Assembly (NCBI GenBank): GCA_024400195.1
Contig: JAKSNC010000013.1
Span: 1-48,869 of the forward strand
Length of the DNA stretch: 48,869 bases
From: Bacteroidales bacterium
GTDB taxonomy: Bacteria; Bacteroidota; Bacteroidia; Bacteroidales; F082
Direction: 5' to 3'
Positions within the stretch are counted from its first letter, which is position 1. Every line of letters starts with the position of its first letter. The translations under genes were made by a program, and so were the position numbers. The notes below the pieces were generated by a model, which worked only from the letters and a program-made list of their open reading frames with translations, did not search any database and had not been told where the DNA came from. This document shows positions 14,753 to 21,461 of the stretch, piece after piece.

Positions 14753-16299
14753 TCAATCACCCACTTATCGATATTTCTGCATTCCGTGCTGAAGTTCACG
14801 CCGATTTTGATGATATTGCGACTGTCTTTTGCAAATGGTTCGGCGTAACCTTTTTCGTTGATTTGTTGTAACGCTTCCTCAGCTGATTTATTGAATTTGA
14901 ATTCAAAAATATAGATATAGTCCTTAGTCTTGACAGTCATGTCCATGCGGCCTTTGTTGGTGTGAGTTTCAATATCAACGTAATAACCGCAAAGAGAAGT
15001 GAGGATGAACATCACGCTCTGGAAATGGCGTTCCTGTTCGGGTTCGAGTTCGTAAGGACACGCGCTGAGAAACGATTGCAAACGTTCCATAAAGCTTTCA
15101 ATCTCACCGTTATAAAGCGAGCGCACAAAACGGCTTATCTCGAACGCCGACTTGCCCTGAACCGTATTGGCGTAAAAAGGCATGAGGTATTTCAGAAATC
15201 CCTGTTTGACCTCGCGGTTCGGGAATCCGAGGCGGAACAGTTCGAACTCTTTGTCATAGCCTTTGATTGTCAGATAACCGCTCTGGTAGATGACCGGAAT
15301 CGGGTTGGTTGAGGCAATATCGACACAGTTGAGCGTGTCGGCGTCGGGTTCTTCGTGTTCAAGGTCGGGCAAAACGTACTGATGCAGTTTGAGAAGCTCC
15401 ATAAGATACGTCGGAGTTCCCGTCTCGAACCACCACGCCCCGATTTCACCTTTATAGAAAGCGTTAAGCAGGCTGAACGGGTTATAGACTCCGGGGAGTT
15501 TTTCTTTGCAGAAGTGATAGCCGTCGTAGTTCTCTCGTAGTGCAACGTATGTATCCTCAATAGTCTTGTCCAATTTTGCGGCGAGTTCGGAGACCTCCAC
15601 TTCAAAATTGTCGCGAAGCTCCTGTTCGGATATGCCGCAGATGTCGTGAAACGCGGCATCCATTGATATGTCGTTCAAGTTGTTCAAATCGCTGAAGACG
15701 CTCACTTTGCCGAATTTCGTCACGCCGGTAAGGAACGCGAACCTGATGCAGCCGTCCATCGATTTCAGAGCCCCATAAAAGCCTTTAAGAGTGGCGCGGT
15801 AGGCATCTTGAAGTTCAACGTTGCCAATGGCTTGAAGTAGTGGTTTATCATATTCGTCAACGAGAATCACCACTTGGCGGCCGGTTTTTTCGTAAGCGCG
15901 GCGGATGACACCCATGAAGCGCAAACCAAGCGAATTTTCAGAAACATCACTGTCGAATCTTTTCTCCCAACGACACAGATGTTCATTAAGAATACCTTCA
16001 AGTGCCTGAGGACTATCATATTTTTGCGTGTTTAAATCCAAATGCAGCACCGGATATTCCGTCCAGTCGTGCTCCAACTTTTCAATCGCGAGGTTTTTAA
16101 AAAGTTCGCGTTTGCCTAAGAAATACGACTCCAAAGTATTGAGCAACAAACTTTTTCCAAATCTCCGAGGACGGGAAAGAAAATAATAACAGCCTTCAGT
16201 CACCATGTTATATATATGCGCTGTCTTGTCGATGTACAAGTAGCCTTCTTTTCTGAGTTTCTCGAAGCTCTGTATGCCGATTGGAAGTTTCTGTCCCAT
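14740..16299 (-). CDS. AAA-ATPase-like / PD-(D/E)XK nuclease-family protein
   Basis: The 519-residue protein matches the two-part family seen in high copy in Bacteroidales and Fibrobacter. The N-terminal AAA-ATPase-like domain (about 5-210) has IGIQSFEKLRKEGYLYIDKT, a Walker-A-like RPRRFGKSLLL and the Walker-B-like VVILVDEYDKPLL. The C-terminal PD-(D/E)XK domain (about 430-510) has GRMDMTV and YIFEFKFNKSAEEAL, the D and ExK residues. The true function is unknown; defence or mobile-element association has been suggested for such families. The gene is bounded by short-period arrays on both sides, and its final codons (ESKV-stop) are encoded by the array. Promoter candidate at 16320-16327. Confidence 0.92.
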   Translation of the reverse strand: MGQKLPIGIQSFEKLRKEGYLYIDKTAHIYNMVTEGCYYFLSRPRRFGKSLLLNTLESYFLGKRELFKNLAIEKLEHDWTEYPVLHLDLNTQKYDSPQALEGILNEHLCRWEKRFDSDVSENSLGLRFMGVIRRAYEKTGRQVVILVDEYDKPLLQAIGNVELQDAYRATLKGFYGALKSMDGCIRFAFLTGVTKFGKVSVFSDLNNLNDISMDAAFHDICGISEQELRDNFEVEVSELAAKLDKTIEDTYVALRENYDGYHFCKEKLPGVYNPFSLLNAFYKGEIGAWWFETGTPTYLMELLKLHQYVLPDLEHEEPDADTLNCVDIASTNPIPVIYQSGYLTIKGYDKEFELFRLGFPNREVKQGFLKYLMPFYANTVQGKSAFEISRFVRSLYNGEIESFMERLQSFLSACPYELEPEQERHFQSVMFILTSLCGYYVDIETHTNKGRMDMTVKTKDYIYIFEFKFNKSAEEALQQINEKGYAEPFAKDSRNIIKIGVNFSTECRNIDKWVIESKV

Positions 16300-16319
16300 A
16301 ACCTTTTGTTTTTACGGCG

Positions 16320-16327
16320 CAAAATTA
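16320..16327 (-). promoter_or_regulatory. -7 box for the PD-(D/E)XK gene
   Basis: Minus-strand TAATTTTG, fits TAnnTTTG, about 20 nt upstream of the start codon. Confidence 0.65.
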
Positions 16328-16349
16328 CAAAAAAAACGGATAATTGGAT

Positions 16350-16495
16350 ATTTTGACTTTTTGACCTTTTGACTTTTTTGACTTTTTGAACCTTTCGAAC
16401 CTTTCGAACCGTTTAAGGTCTAAAAACATTCCGCATTAAACATTTCGAATTACGAATTACGAATTACGAATTACGAATTCGAGTTTCGACTTTTT
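16350..16495. repeat. Composite short-period tract upstream of the DAHP synthase gene
   Basis: TTTTTGAC-type 8-nt units (16350-16390), CTTTCGAAC 9-nt units, AAAAACATTCCGCATT, then four perfect copies of CGAATTA (16446-16473) and imperfect ends. It fills the divergent intergenic gap; only the two promoters lie outside it. Confidence 0.9.
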
Positions 16496-16517
16496 TCCAC
16501 CGCTTTTACAAAATCAC

Positions 16518-16525
16518 TAAATTTG
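16518..16525 (+). promoter_or_regulatory. -7 box for DAHP synthase/chorismate mutase
   Basis: TAAATTTG, immediately upstream of the start codon at 16534, implying a very short leader. Confidence 0.6.
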
Positions 16526-16533
16526 CAGCCGCA

Positions 16534-17592
16534 ATGACAAATATATCAACCATAGAAGATTGGTTCTCGAGCCGTTCCGGACTCCTTATCGCAGCGGGAC
16601 CGTGCAGTGTAGAGAGCCGCAGCCAGATGCTCAACATAGCGGAGGCATTACGCGGGAAAGTCTCTATAATAAGAGGTGGTATCTGGAAGCCGCGCACTCG
16701 TCCGTCCGCATTTGAAGGTATCGGCGAGAAAGGCCTCGAATGGCTGCGCGAAGCCGGCGAAACAGCTGGACTGCCCACTATGACAGAGATAGCCACGCCG
16801 CGGCATCTCGAAGCTGCATTGGAACACAAAATAGACGCCGTTTGGATCGGAGCGAGAACCGTAGTCAACCCGTTTTCCGTGCAGGAACTCGCCGAAGCCA
16901 TGCGCGGAATACAGATTCCCGTCTTCGTGAAAAACCCCGTCAGCATGGACGTGAAACTTTGGCTCGGAGCAATAGAACGCTTCGAAACCGTGGGGATAAC
17001 GCGCGTCGCTGCCATACACAGAGGTTTCCCAGATAACGACATCAACTACAGAAACGCCCCGCATTGGGAGATTCCCATTGAATTACACCGACTTCGCCCC
17101 GACATCAACATCATAACGGACATCAGCCACATCTGCGGACGACGCGACATTCTCACCGAAACGGCGCAGAAAGCCCTCGACCTCGCGACCGACGGCCTCA
17201 TGATTGAGACACACTGCAATCCCGAAGACGCCGCAACCGACGCAGAACAACAGATAACGCCTTCTGCACTTGAAGAGATGATGAACGTCCTCATCGTCAA
17301 AAAAGATATTTCAGAAGAAGAAAAAATCATCAGCGAACTGAGGTCGAGAATTGACATCATCGACGACGAACTGCTTAGACTTTTCGCTAAACGAATGAAT
17401 ATCAGCGAAGAAATAGGCAGATACAAGAAACTGCACGGCATCACGGTGCTTCAGATGGGACGCTGGGAGAAAATACTGAACGATTATCTGAAAAAGGCCG
17501 AAAAACTCGGACTGAGCAATGAGTTCGTCAAGGCCGTCTTCGAACAGATTCATAAGGAATCGATTGAGAAGCAATTAGAAGATAGAAGATAG
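16534..17592 (+). CDS. Bifunctional DAHP synthase / chorismate mutase
   Basis: The 352-residue protein has an N-terminal class I DAHP synthase domain (about 10-255; AAGPCSVES, RGGIWKPRTRP, GARTVVNPF, HRGF and DISHICGRRD) and a C-terminal AroQ-type chorismate mutase domain (about 270-350; LRSRIDIIDDELLRLFAKRMNISEEIGRYKK). It joins the first shikimate-pathway step (PEP plus erythrose-4-phosphate) to chorismate to prephenate conversion, a fusion common in Bacteroidetes and often associated with prephenate feedback. The stop codon lies in a 7-nt TAGAAGA array. It is convergent with the DUF2520 gene, only 15 nt away. Confidence 0.95.
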   Translation: MTNISTIEDWFSSRSGLLIAAGPCSVESRSQMLNIAEALRGKVSIIRGGIWKPRTRPSAFEGIGEKGLEWLREAGETAGLPTMTEIATPRHLEAALEHKIDAVWIGARTVVNPFSVQELAEAMRGIQIPVFVKNPVSMDVKLWLGAIERFETVGITRVAAIHRGFPDNDINYRNAPHWEIPIELHRLRPDINIITDISHICGRRDILTETAQKALDLATDGLMIETHCNPEDAATDAEQQITPSALEEMMNVLIVKKDISEEEKIISELRSRIDIIDDELLRLFAKRMNISEEIGRYKKLHGITVLQMGRWEKILNDYLKKAEKLGLSNEFVKAVFEQIHKESIEKQLEDRR

Positions 17593-17596
17593 AAGG
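17576..17596. repeat. TAGAAGA array at the DAHP synthase 3-prime end
   Basis: Three 7-nt units (TAGAAGA, TAGAAGA, TAGAAGG). The stop codon TAG at 17590-17592 is the start of the third unit, so the last residues (EDRR) are array-encoded. Confidence 0.85.
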
Positions 17597-17607
17597 GTGC
17601 GATATTA

Positions 17608-18342
17608 TTAAAAATTCTCAAGAATATATTTCGTGACTGCTTCGTAAATCTTTTTCTCTTCTATGAGTGACGAAAGTGATTTAAGTTGAATATCAATAGT
17701 ATTCAAATCTTTACGACGGGCAGGGCCTGTGAGTGCCTTTTCGCTTCCCATCTCAAAAATCTTTCTGATATTTTCGTTTATCAGAGGCTGAAACATCTTC
17801 ATATCGAACTCATTACCAACGACTTTTTCTCCGCAGTGTATCATAATGTTTACGAAGTTTGAGACGAAGACTGCCGCGAGATGTATCCTTCTGCGGTCGG
17901 CATCGGAACAGCGGATGACGGTATCGGAAAGACTTTCGGCCAAAAGTTTCAACTTCAGCTCGTCGGAGGCATCAACGGCGTTGAAGAGAAGCGGCACGCG
18001 GCTCCGAAAATCAATCTCGGCCTGTTTCGACAAAGTCTGCAGCGGATAAAGAGAACCACGACGGCGTATCGGCATGAGGGCATCAACGGAGACGCTTCCC
18101 GAAGTGTGGACGACGAGGGCTTCTGTTTTGGAAATCCTGCCGGCGACTTCGTGAATGGCATCGTCTTTTACAGCAATAACAACGACTTCACAAGCTGCAA
18201 CACGAGCGTATTCTGTATCCGCAGCCTTACTCGGATGTTCGCACATAACAACTTCATAACCAGCTTTTTTCAAAGCCAAAACGAAATGCGAAGCCACATT
18301 TCCAGAACCTATCACGCCTACTTTATAATCATGCTGAATCAT
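17608..18342 (-). CDS. Rossmann-fold / DUF2520 oxidoreductase-like protein
   Basis: A 244-residue protein with an N-terminal NAD(P)-binding Rossmann fold (KVGVIGSGNVASHF at residues 7-20) resembling F420-dependent NADP reductases and ketopantoate reductase-like enzymes, and a C-terminal helical DUF2520 domain (AAVFVSNFVNIMI and the ENIRKIFEMG segment). Substrate is unknown; Bacteroidetes carry one conserved copy. It is divergent from the short-chain dehydrogenase and convergent with DAHP synthase. No clear -7 box was found upstream. Confidence 0.88.
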   Translation of the reverse strand: MIQHDYKVGVIGSGNVASHFVLALKKAGYEVVMCEHPSKAADTEYARVAACEVVVIAVKDDAIHEVAGRISKTEALVVHTSGSVSVDALMPIRRRGSLYPLQTLSKQAEIDFRSRVPLLFNAVDASDELKLKLLAESLSDTVIRCSDADRRRIHLAAVFVSNFVNIMIHCGEKVVGNEFDMKMFQPLINENIRKIFEMGSEKALTGPARRKDLNTIDIQLKSLSSLIEEKKIYEAVTKYILENF

Positions 18343-18385
18343 GCCGCGAAAATAGCCAAAAAAAACATTATGTCTGATTTTTTTT

Positions 18386-18393
18386 TAACTTTG
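18386..18393 (+). promoter_or_regulatory. -7 box for the SDR-VOC operon
   Basis: TAACTTTG, an exact TAnnTTTG match 24 nt before the start codon at 18418. Confidence 0.75.
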
Positions 18394-18417
18394 CGACAAA
18401 ATAATAGATTTTTTGCG

Positions 18418-19209
18418 ATGTTAAGTTTCAAAGGTGCGACGGCTCTCGTCACCGGTGCGGGTTCTGGATTGGGCGCGGCAATGTCGCGGCGTCTCGCAAC
18501 AGAAGGCTGCAACCTCATCCTTACCGGACGCGACATCAACGCGCTTGAGAAAACGAAGACTGAATGCGAGAGGCACGGCATCGACGCCTACATCCGACAT
18601 CTCGACCTCGAAGATTTTTCATCCATCGACAGCCTTTACGACTTTGTCAAAGAGAAAAGATTAAATATCAATCTCTTCGTACTTAACGCCGGCATCTCGC
18701 AACGCGCAAAGACCCTTGAAACATCTTTCGATGTTGACAGAAAAATCATGCAGGTAGATTATTTCGGAGCAGTCTATCTCATCAAGAAATTCGGCGACGA
18801 GCTAAAGACATCGAAACAGACGAGCATCGCCGTGACGACATCGTTAGCCGGACTCTTCGGGTTTCCGCTCCGCTCGGCATATTGTGCTGCCAAAAGCGCA
18901 CTCATAGGATTTTTTGAGACTCTCGGCCTCGAATATCCGAACATCAACGTGACGCTGCTCATCCCCGGCCGTATTAACACCGAGATAAGCCGAAAAGCAA
19001 TCATCGGAGACGGAAATCAATACGGAAAGATGGACAAGGGACAGGCCGACGGAATGGATGTTGACAAGGCTGCCTCGAAGGCCGTCAAAGCCATCAAGAG
19101 ACGCAGACACCGCAAACTCATAGGCGGCACAGAACTGCTGATGGCATACATCAACAAATTTTTACCTTGTATATATTATAAGGTGGCCGGAAAAATCTCA
19201 GCGACATAA
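18418..19209 (+). CDS. Short-chain dehydrogenase/reductase
   Basis: The 263-residue protein is a classical SDR with the nucleotide motif TGAGSGLGAA (about residues 12-21), the NAG motif (LNAGIS), the catalytic Ser region (VTTSLAG) and the YxxxK motif (YCAAKSAL). The C-terminal part resembles the DHRS7/YqjQ-type SDRs. The natural substrate cannot be told. The ATG at 18418 is preferred over a much longer in-frame extension because the -7 box lies just upstream and the extension would overlap the divergent DUF2520 gene. Followed after 27 nt by the VOC gene. Confidence 0.92.
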   Translation: MLSFKGATALVTGAGSGLGAAMSRRLATEGCNLILTGRDINALEKTKTECERHGIDAYIRHLDLEDFSSIDSLYDFVKEKRLNINLFVLNAGISQRAKTLETSFDVDRKIMQVDYFGAVYLIKKFGDELKTSKQTSIAVTTSLAGLFGFPLRSAYCAAKSALIGFFETLGLEYPNINVTLLIPGRINTEISRKAIIGDGNQYGKMDKGQADGMDVDKAASKAVKAIKRRRHRKLIGGTELLMAYINKFLPCIYYKVAGKISAT

Positions 19210-19236
19210 CTAAAAAAATTCTTACACAAAAAAAAT

Positions 19237-20313
19237 ATGAAAGAGAAGATTATCACCGGAATACAGCAGGTCGGCATCGGAGTTCACGACATTGCCGAGA
19301 CATGGCGTTGGTATAACGATGTCTTGGGATTCGATGTGAAGATGTTCGACGACGAAGGCGTTGCAGAGCGTATGCTCCCCTACACCGCAGGCAAGCCGCA
19401 GCCGCGACGCGCCATCCTTGCCCTGAACCTTCGCGGAGGAGGCGGCTTCGAGGTATGGCAGCCGAGAGGCAGAGAACTGAATTATCCCGTCACGCCGTTG
19501 CGCATCGGTGACTTCGGTATAAACATCTGTAAGATAAAGACTTCCGACATCAACGCCGCATTTGCGCACTGCGTAGAAAAGAAGGTCAACGTGTTGTGCG
19601 AGATTGTGAAATCACCCTTTGGATTCAGGCATTTCTATCTCTCCGATCCGTGGAACAACATCTTCGATGTCGAGGAGGACGACTATATTTATCTTAAGGA
19701 AAAAAGCAAGTTCACGGGCGGAGTGAACGGCGTCGTTATCGGTGTTGACGATATGGATAGAAGCATCGAGTTTTACGGCAAACTACTTGATTATGACATC
19801 GTTGCCGCCGACTTAACGGGCGTCTTCGAGGATATGAAGGTTCTCGTCGGCGGCTGTGACAAAGTCCGCAGGGTGCTTCTCAAGCGTTCAAAACCCGTTG
19901 TCGGGCCTTTCACCGACCTCATCGGGACATCACACATTGAGCTTGTCAAGAATCTTGATTCGACGCCTGTCAAAACATTGAACGGACGTCTCTGGGGCGA
20001 CCCCGGATTCATTCACCTCTGTTTCGACATACGCAACATGAAGTTGGTGCGCGAATGTGCCGAATCTCTCGGCCAGCCTTTCGTTTGCGACAGCGGCGGC
20101 GACTTCGACATGGGCGATGCGAATGGCCATTTCACATACGTGGAAGACCCGAACGGCACTCTGATAGAGTTTGTAGAGACATTCAAGATTCCTGTCGTAA
20201 AGAAGTTGGGAATCTTCGTCAACCTCAAGAAACGCGGTGACAAGAAAACACTTTGCAGGCTCATAACAAGGGCGTTGCGTCTGTTCGCCGTGAAGCCCGA
20301 AGATGTGAAATAA
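19237..20313 (+). CDS. VOC-superfamily (glyoxalase/dioxygenase-fold) protein
   Basis: A 358-residue protein built of two vicinal-oxygen-chelate domains (about 8-150 and 160-330). The first has GVHDIAETWRWYNDVLGFD and the second GVDDMDRSIEFYGKLL, with metal-ligand candidates such as the H of SHIELVKN and the E of DPNGTLIEFVE. It resembles double-VOC enzymes (epimerases, dioxygenases, lyases), but no specific reaction can be assigned. A basic C-terminal tail follows. It probably shares a transcript with the SDR gene. The palindrome just downstream could be its terminator. Confidence 0.85.
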   Translation: MKEKIITGIQQVGIGVHDIAETWRWYNDVLGFDVKMFDDEGVAERMLPYTAGKPQPRRAILALNLRGGGGFEVWQPRGRELNYPVTPLRIGDFGINICKIKTSDINAAFAHCVEKKVNVLCEIVKSPFGFRHFYLSDPWNNIFDVEEDDYIYLKEKSKFTGGVNGVVIGVDDMDRSIEFYGKLLDYDIVAADLTGVFEDMKVLVGGCDKVRRVLLKRSKPVVGPFTDLIGTSHIELVKNLDSTPVKTLNGRLWGDPGFIHLCFDIRNMKLVRECAESLGQPFVCDSGGDFDMGDANGHFTYVEDPNGTLIEFVETFKIPVVKKLGIFVNLKKRGDKKTLCRLITRALRLFAVKPEDVK

Positions 20314-20333
20314 GATTTTTTGAGACAAAAAGA

Positions 20334-20374
20334 CTTTTCAAGCCGCAAAATTTGTAATTTTGCGGCTTGAAAAG
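20334..20374. repeat. 17-bp perfect palindrome overlapping the rnpB promoter
   Basis: Arms 20334-20350 and 20358-20374 are perfectly complementary, with a 7-nt spacer. The right arm contains most of the rnpB -7 box (20355-20362) and the first bases of the RNA, including the 5-prime strand of its P1 helix. It can also end transcripts of the upstream VOC gene, though no long T run follows. Confidence 0.95.
20355..20362 (+). promoter_or_regulatory. -7 box for rnpB
   Basis: TAATTTTG at the spacer-right arm junction of the palindrome, about 7-14 nt before the inferred RNA start. Confidence 0.65.
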
Positions 20375-20736
20375 CGATTGTCGCGGGCAGGAGCAATCCT
20401 GCGTGAGGAAAGTCGGGACAGCACAGGGCGCCATACTTCATAACGAGAAGGCATCGGCAACGATGACAGAAAGTGCCACAGAAAACAACCGCCTCCGCTT
20501 CGGCGGAAGTAAGGGTGAAAACGTCGGGTAAGAGCCGACGCGCCGCCGCGGTGACGCGGCGGCGGGGCAAACCTTATGGGCTGCAAAACCAAATATACCG
20601 GCGATAGTTCGCATGAACCGAAAGAGCTGCCCGTTCAAGCCGGGTGGGTAGGTCGCTCGAGCCTTCCGGCAACTGAAGGCCTAGATAAATGACAATCACC
20701 TCGCAAGAGGCACAGAATCCCGCTTATGCTTTTCTT
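20369..20736 (+). ncRNA. rnpB: RNase P RNA (bacterial type A)
   Basis: The catalytic RNA of RNase P, which matures tRNA 5-prime ends. Conserved blocks are clear: GAGGAAAGTCGGGACA near the 5-prime end (CR-I), the CACAGGGCGCCA segment, AGAAAGTGCCACAGAAAACA, GGGTGAAAACGTCGGGTAAGAG, and 3-prime AGATAAATGACAATCACC with ACAGAATCCCGCTTAT (CR-IV/V). P1 pairs GAAAAGC (20369-20375) with GCTTTTC (20728-20734). A GC-rich stem near 20541-20565 corresponds to the variable P12. The ends are inferred from P1 and are accurate to a few nt. Confidence 0.95.
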
Positions 20737-20738
20737 CT

Positions 20739-20777
20739 TCAATTGGCCCTCCTGCCGAGAGCCAATTGATTTTTTTG
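20739..20777 (+). terminator. Rho-independent terminator of rnpB
   Basis: Nine-bp perfect stem TCAATTGGC/GCCAATTGA (20739-20747 and 20761-20769), with an inner CTC/GAG pairing, then seven T. Confidence 0.9.
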
Positions 20778-20817
20778 CATAACAATCCATTATCATTTAC
20801 CGGACGGTAATATTTTC

Positions 20818-21090
20818 CTATTTGTCGCTGTAGTGGCCTTCTACTGCTATAATCAACACGACTACCCTGTCGTCGTAGATGTCATAAATGACTCTGTCAT
20901 GGGCATTCAATCTGCGAGAATAAGTGACGGAACTGCCTTGAATTAAAGGCTCGGGATGAGCAGTACCTATTCGCGGATGCGCTTCTAATTCAGGTATCAG
21001 ACGTATGAGTTTTGCAAAAGCATTCGGATTTGACTTTTTGTATTTCTTCAACACTTTTTCAAGTCCCTTTGCAAATTCGACTTTGTACAT
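20818..21090 (-). CDS. YoeB/Txe-family mRNA interferase toxin
   Basis: A 90-residue RelE-superfamily toxin of the YoeB type. It has a helical N-terminus (GLEKVLKKYKKSNP), HPEPLI (the Glu region), YSRRLNAHDRVIYDIYDD and the C-terminal GHYSDK carrying the catalytic His-Tyr pair. Such toxins cut mRNA at the ribosome. The start is taken as the ATG at 21090, which overlaps the antitoxin stop as TAATG, with GGAGG 7 nt upstream, rather than the ATG at 21108. The Shine-Dalgarno-like sequence is unusual for this genome. Convergent with rnpB. Confidence 0.92.
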   Translation of the reverse strand: MYKVEFAKGLEKVLKKYKKSNPNAFAKLIRLIPELEAHPRIGTAHPEPLIQGSSVTYSRRLNAHDRVIYDIYDDRVVVLIIAVEGHYSDK

Positions 21091-21338
21091 TATAATGCCT
21101 CCAACCACTGCTGTGCATCAGCCGCACTTTCAAACGACAACACTTTTCCTTCTTCATATTCTTTGCGTGACTGCTCAATCATTGTCAGAGTTTCGGGTGA
21201 AAGTTCTTGTATTTTATCTGTTTTTGCAACACGCATAACGTATTTCGCCACCTTATCTAAAACAGCGTCGGTGTCAATGGACATTATTTTTTGCATCAAG
21301 TCCAACTTTTTCGCATCTAAACTAATCGCTTGTCGCAT
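21090..21338 (-). CDS. Antitoxin of the YoeB-type module
   Basis: An 82-residue protein encoded immediately upstream of the toxin and overlapping it by 1 nt, which fits the antitoxin-first order. The N-terminus (ISLDAKKLDLMQKIMSIDTDAVLDKV) resembles small Bacteroidetes antitoxin-like proteins, and the acidic C-terminal half (QSRKEYEEGKVLSFESAADAQQWLEAL) is suitable for neutralising a basic toxin. It is not a recognisable Phd/YefM fold from its sequence. Its own promoter is the -7 box at 21359-21366; such antitoxins usually autoregulate. Confidence 0.85.
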   Translation of the reverse strand: MRQAISLDAKKLDLMQKIMSIDTDAVLDKVAKYVMRVAKTDKIQELSPETLTMIEQSRKEYEEGKVLSFESAADAQQWLEAL

Positions 21339-21358
21339 AACTCAAATATTACTCGCCG

Positions 21359-21366
21359 CAAAAGTA
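21359..21366 (-). promoter_or_regulatory. -7 box for the toxin-antitoxin operon
   Basis: Minus-strand TACTTTTG (TAnnTTTG), 20 nt upstream of the antitoxin start. Confidence 0.65.
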
Positions 21367-21436
21367 CAACAATTGTTTTATTTATGCAAGTATTTTTCTG
21401 TTGATAAATTCCACAATTTGTGAGATTTTTTTTACC

Positions 21437-21444
21437 TATTTTTG
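21437..21444 (+). promoter_or_regulatory. -7 box for the TPR/barrel-queA operon
   Basis: TATTTTTG, fits TAnnTTTG, 17 nt before the chosen start codon at 21462; it excludes the upstream in-frame ATG at 21420. Confidence 0.6.
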
Positions 21445-21461
21445 CAAAAAATTTCCGACAA

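Noticed and set aside
17881-18417. N-terminal extension of the short-chain dehydrogenase
   Set aside because: It is antisense to the DUF2520 gene, and the Rossmann motif starts normally with the ATG at 18418.
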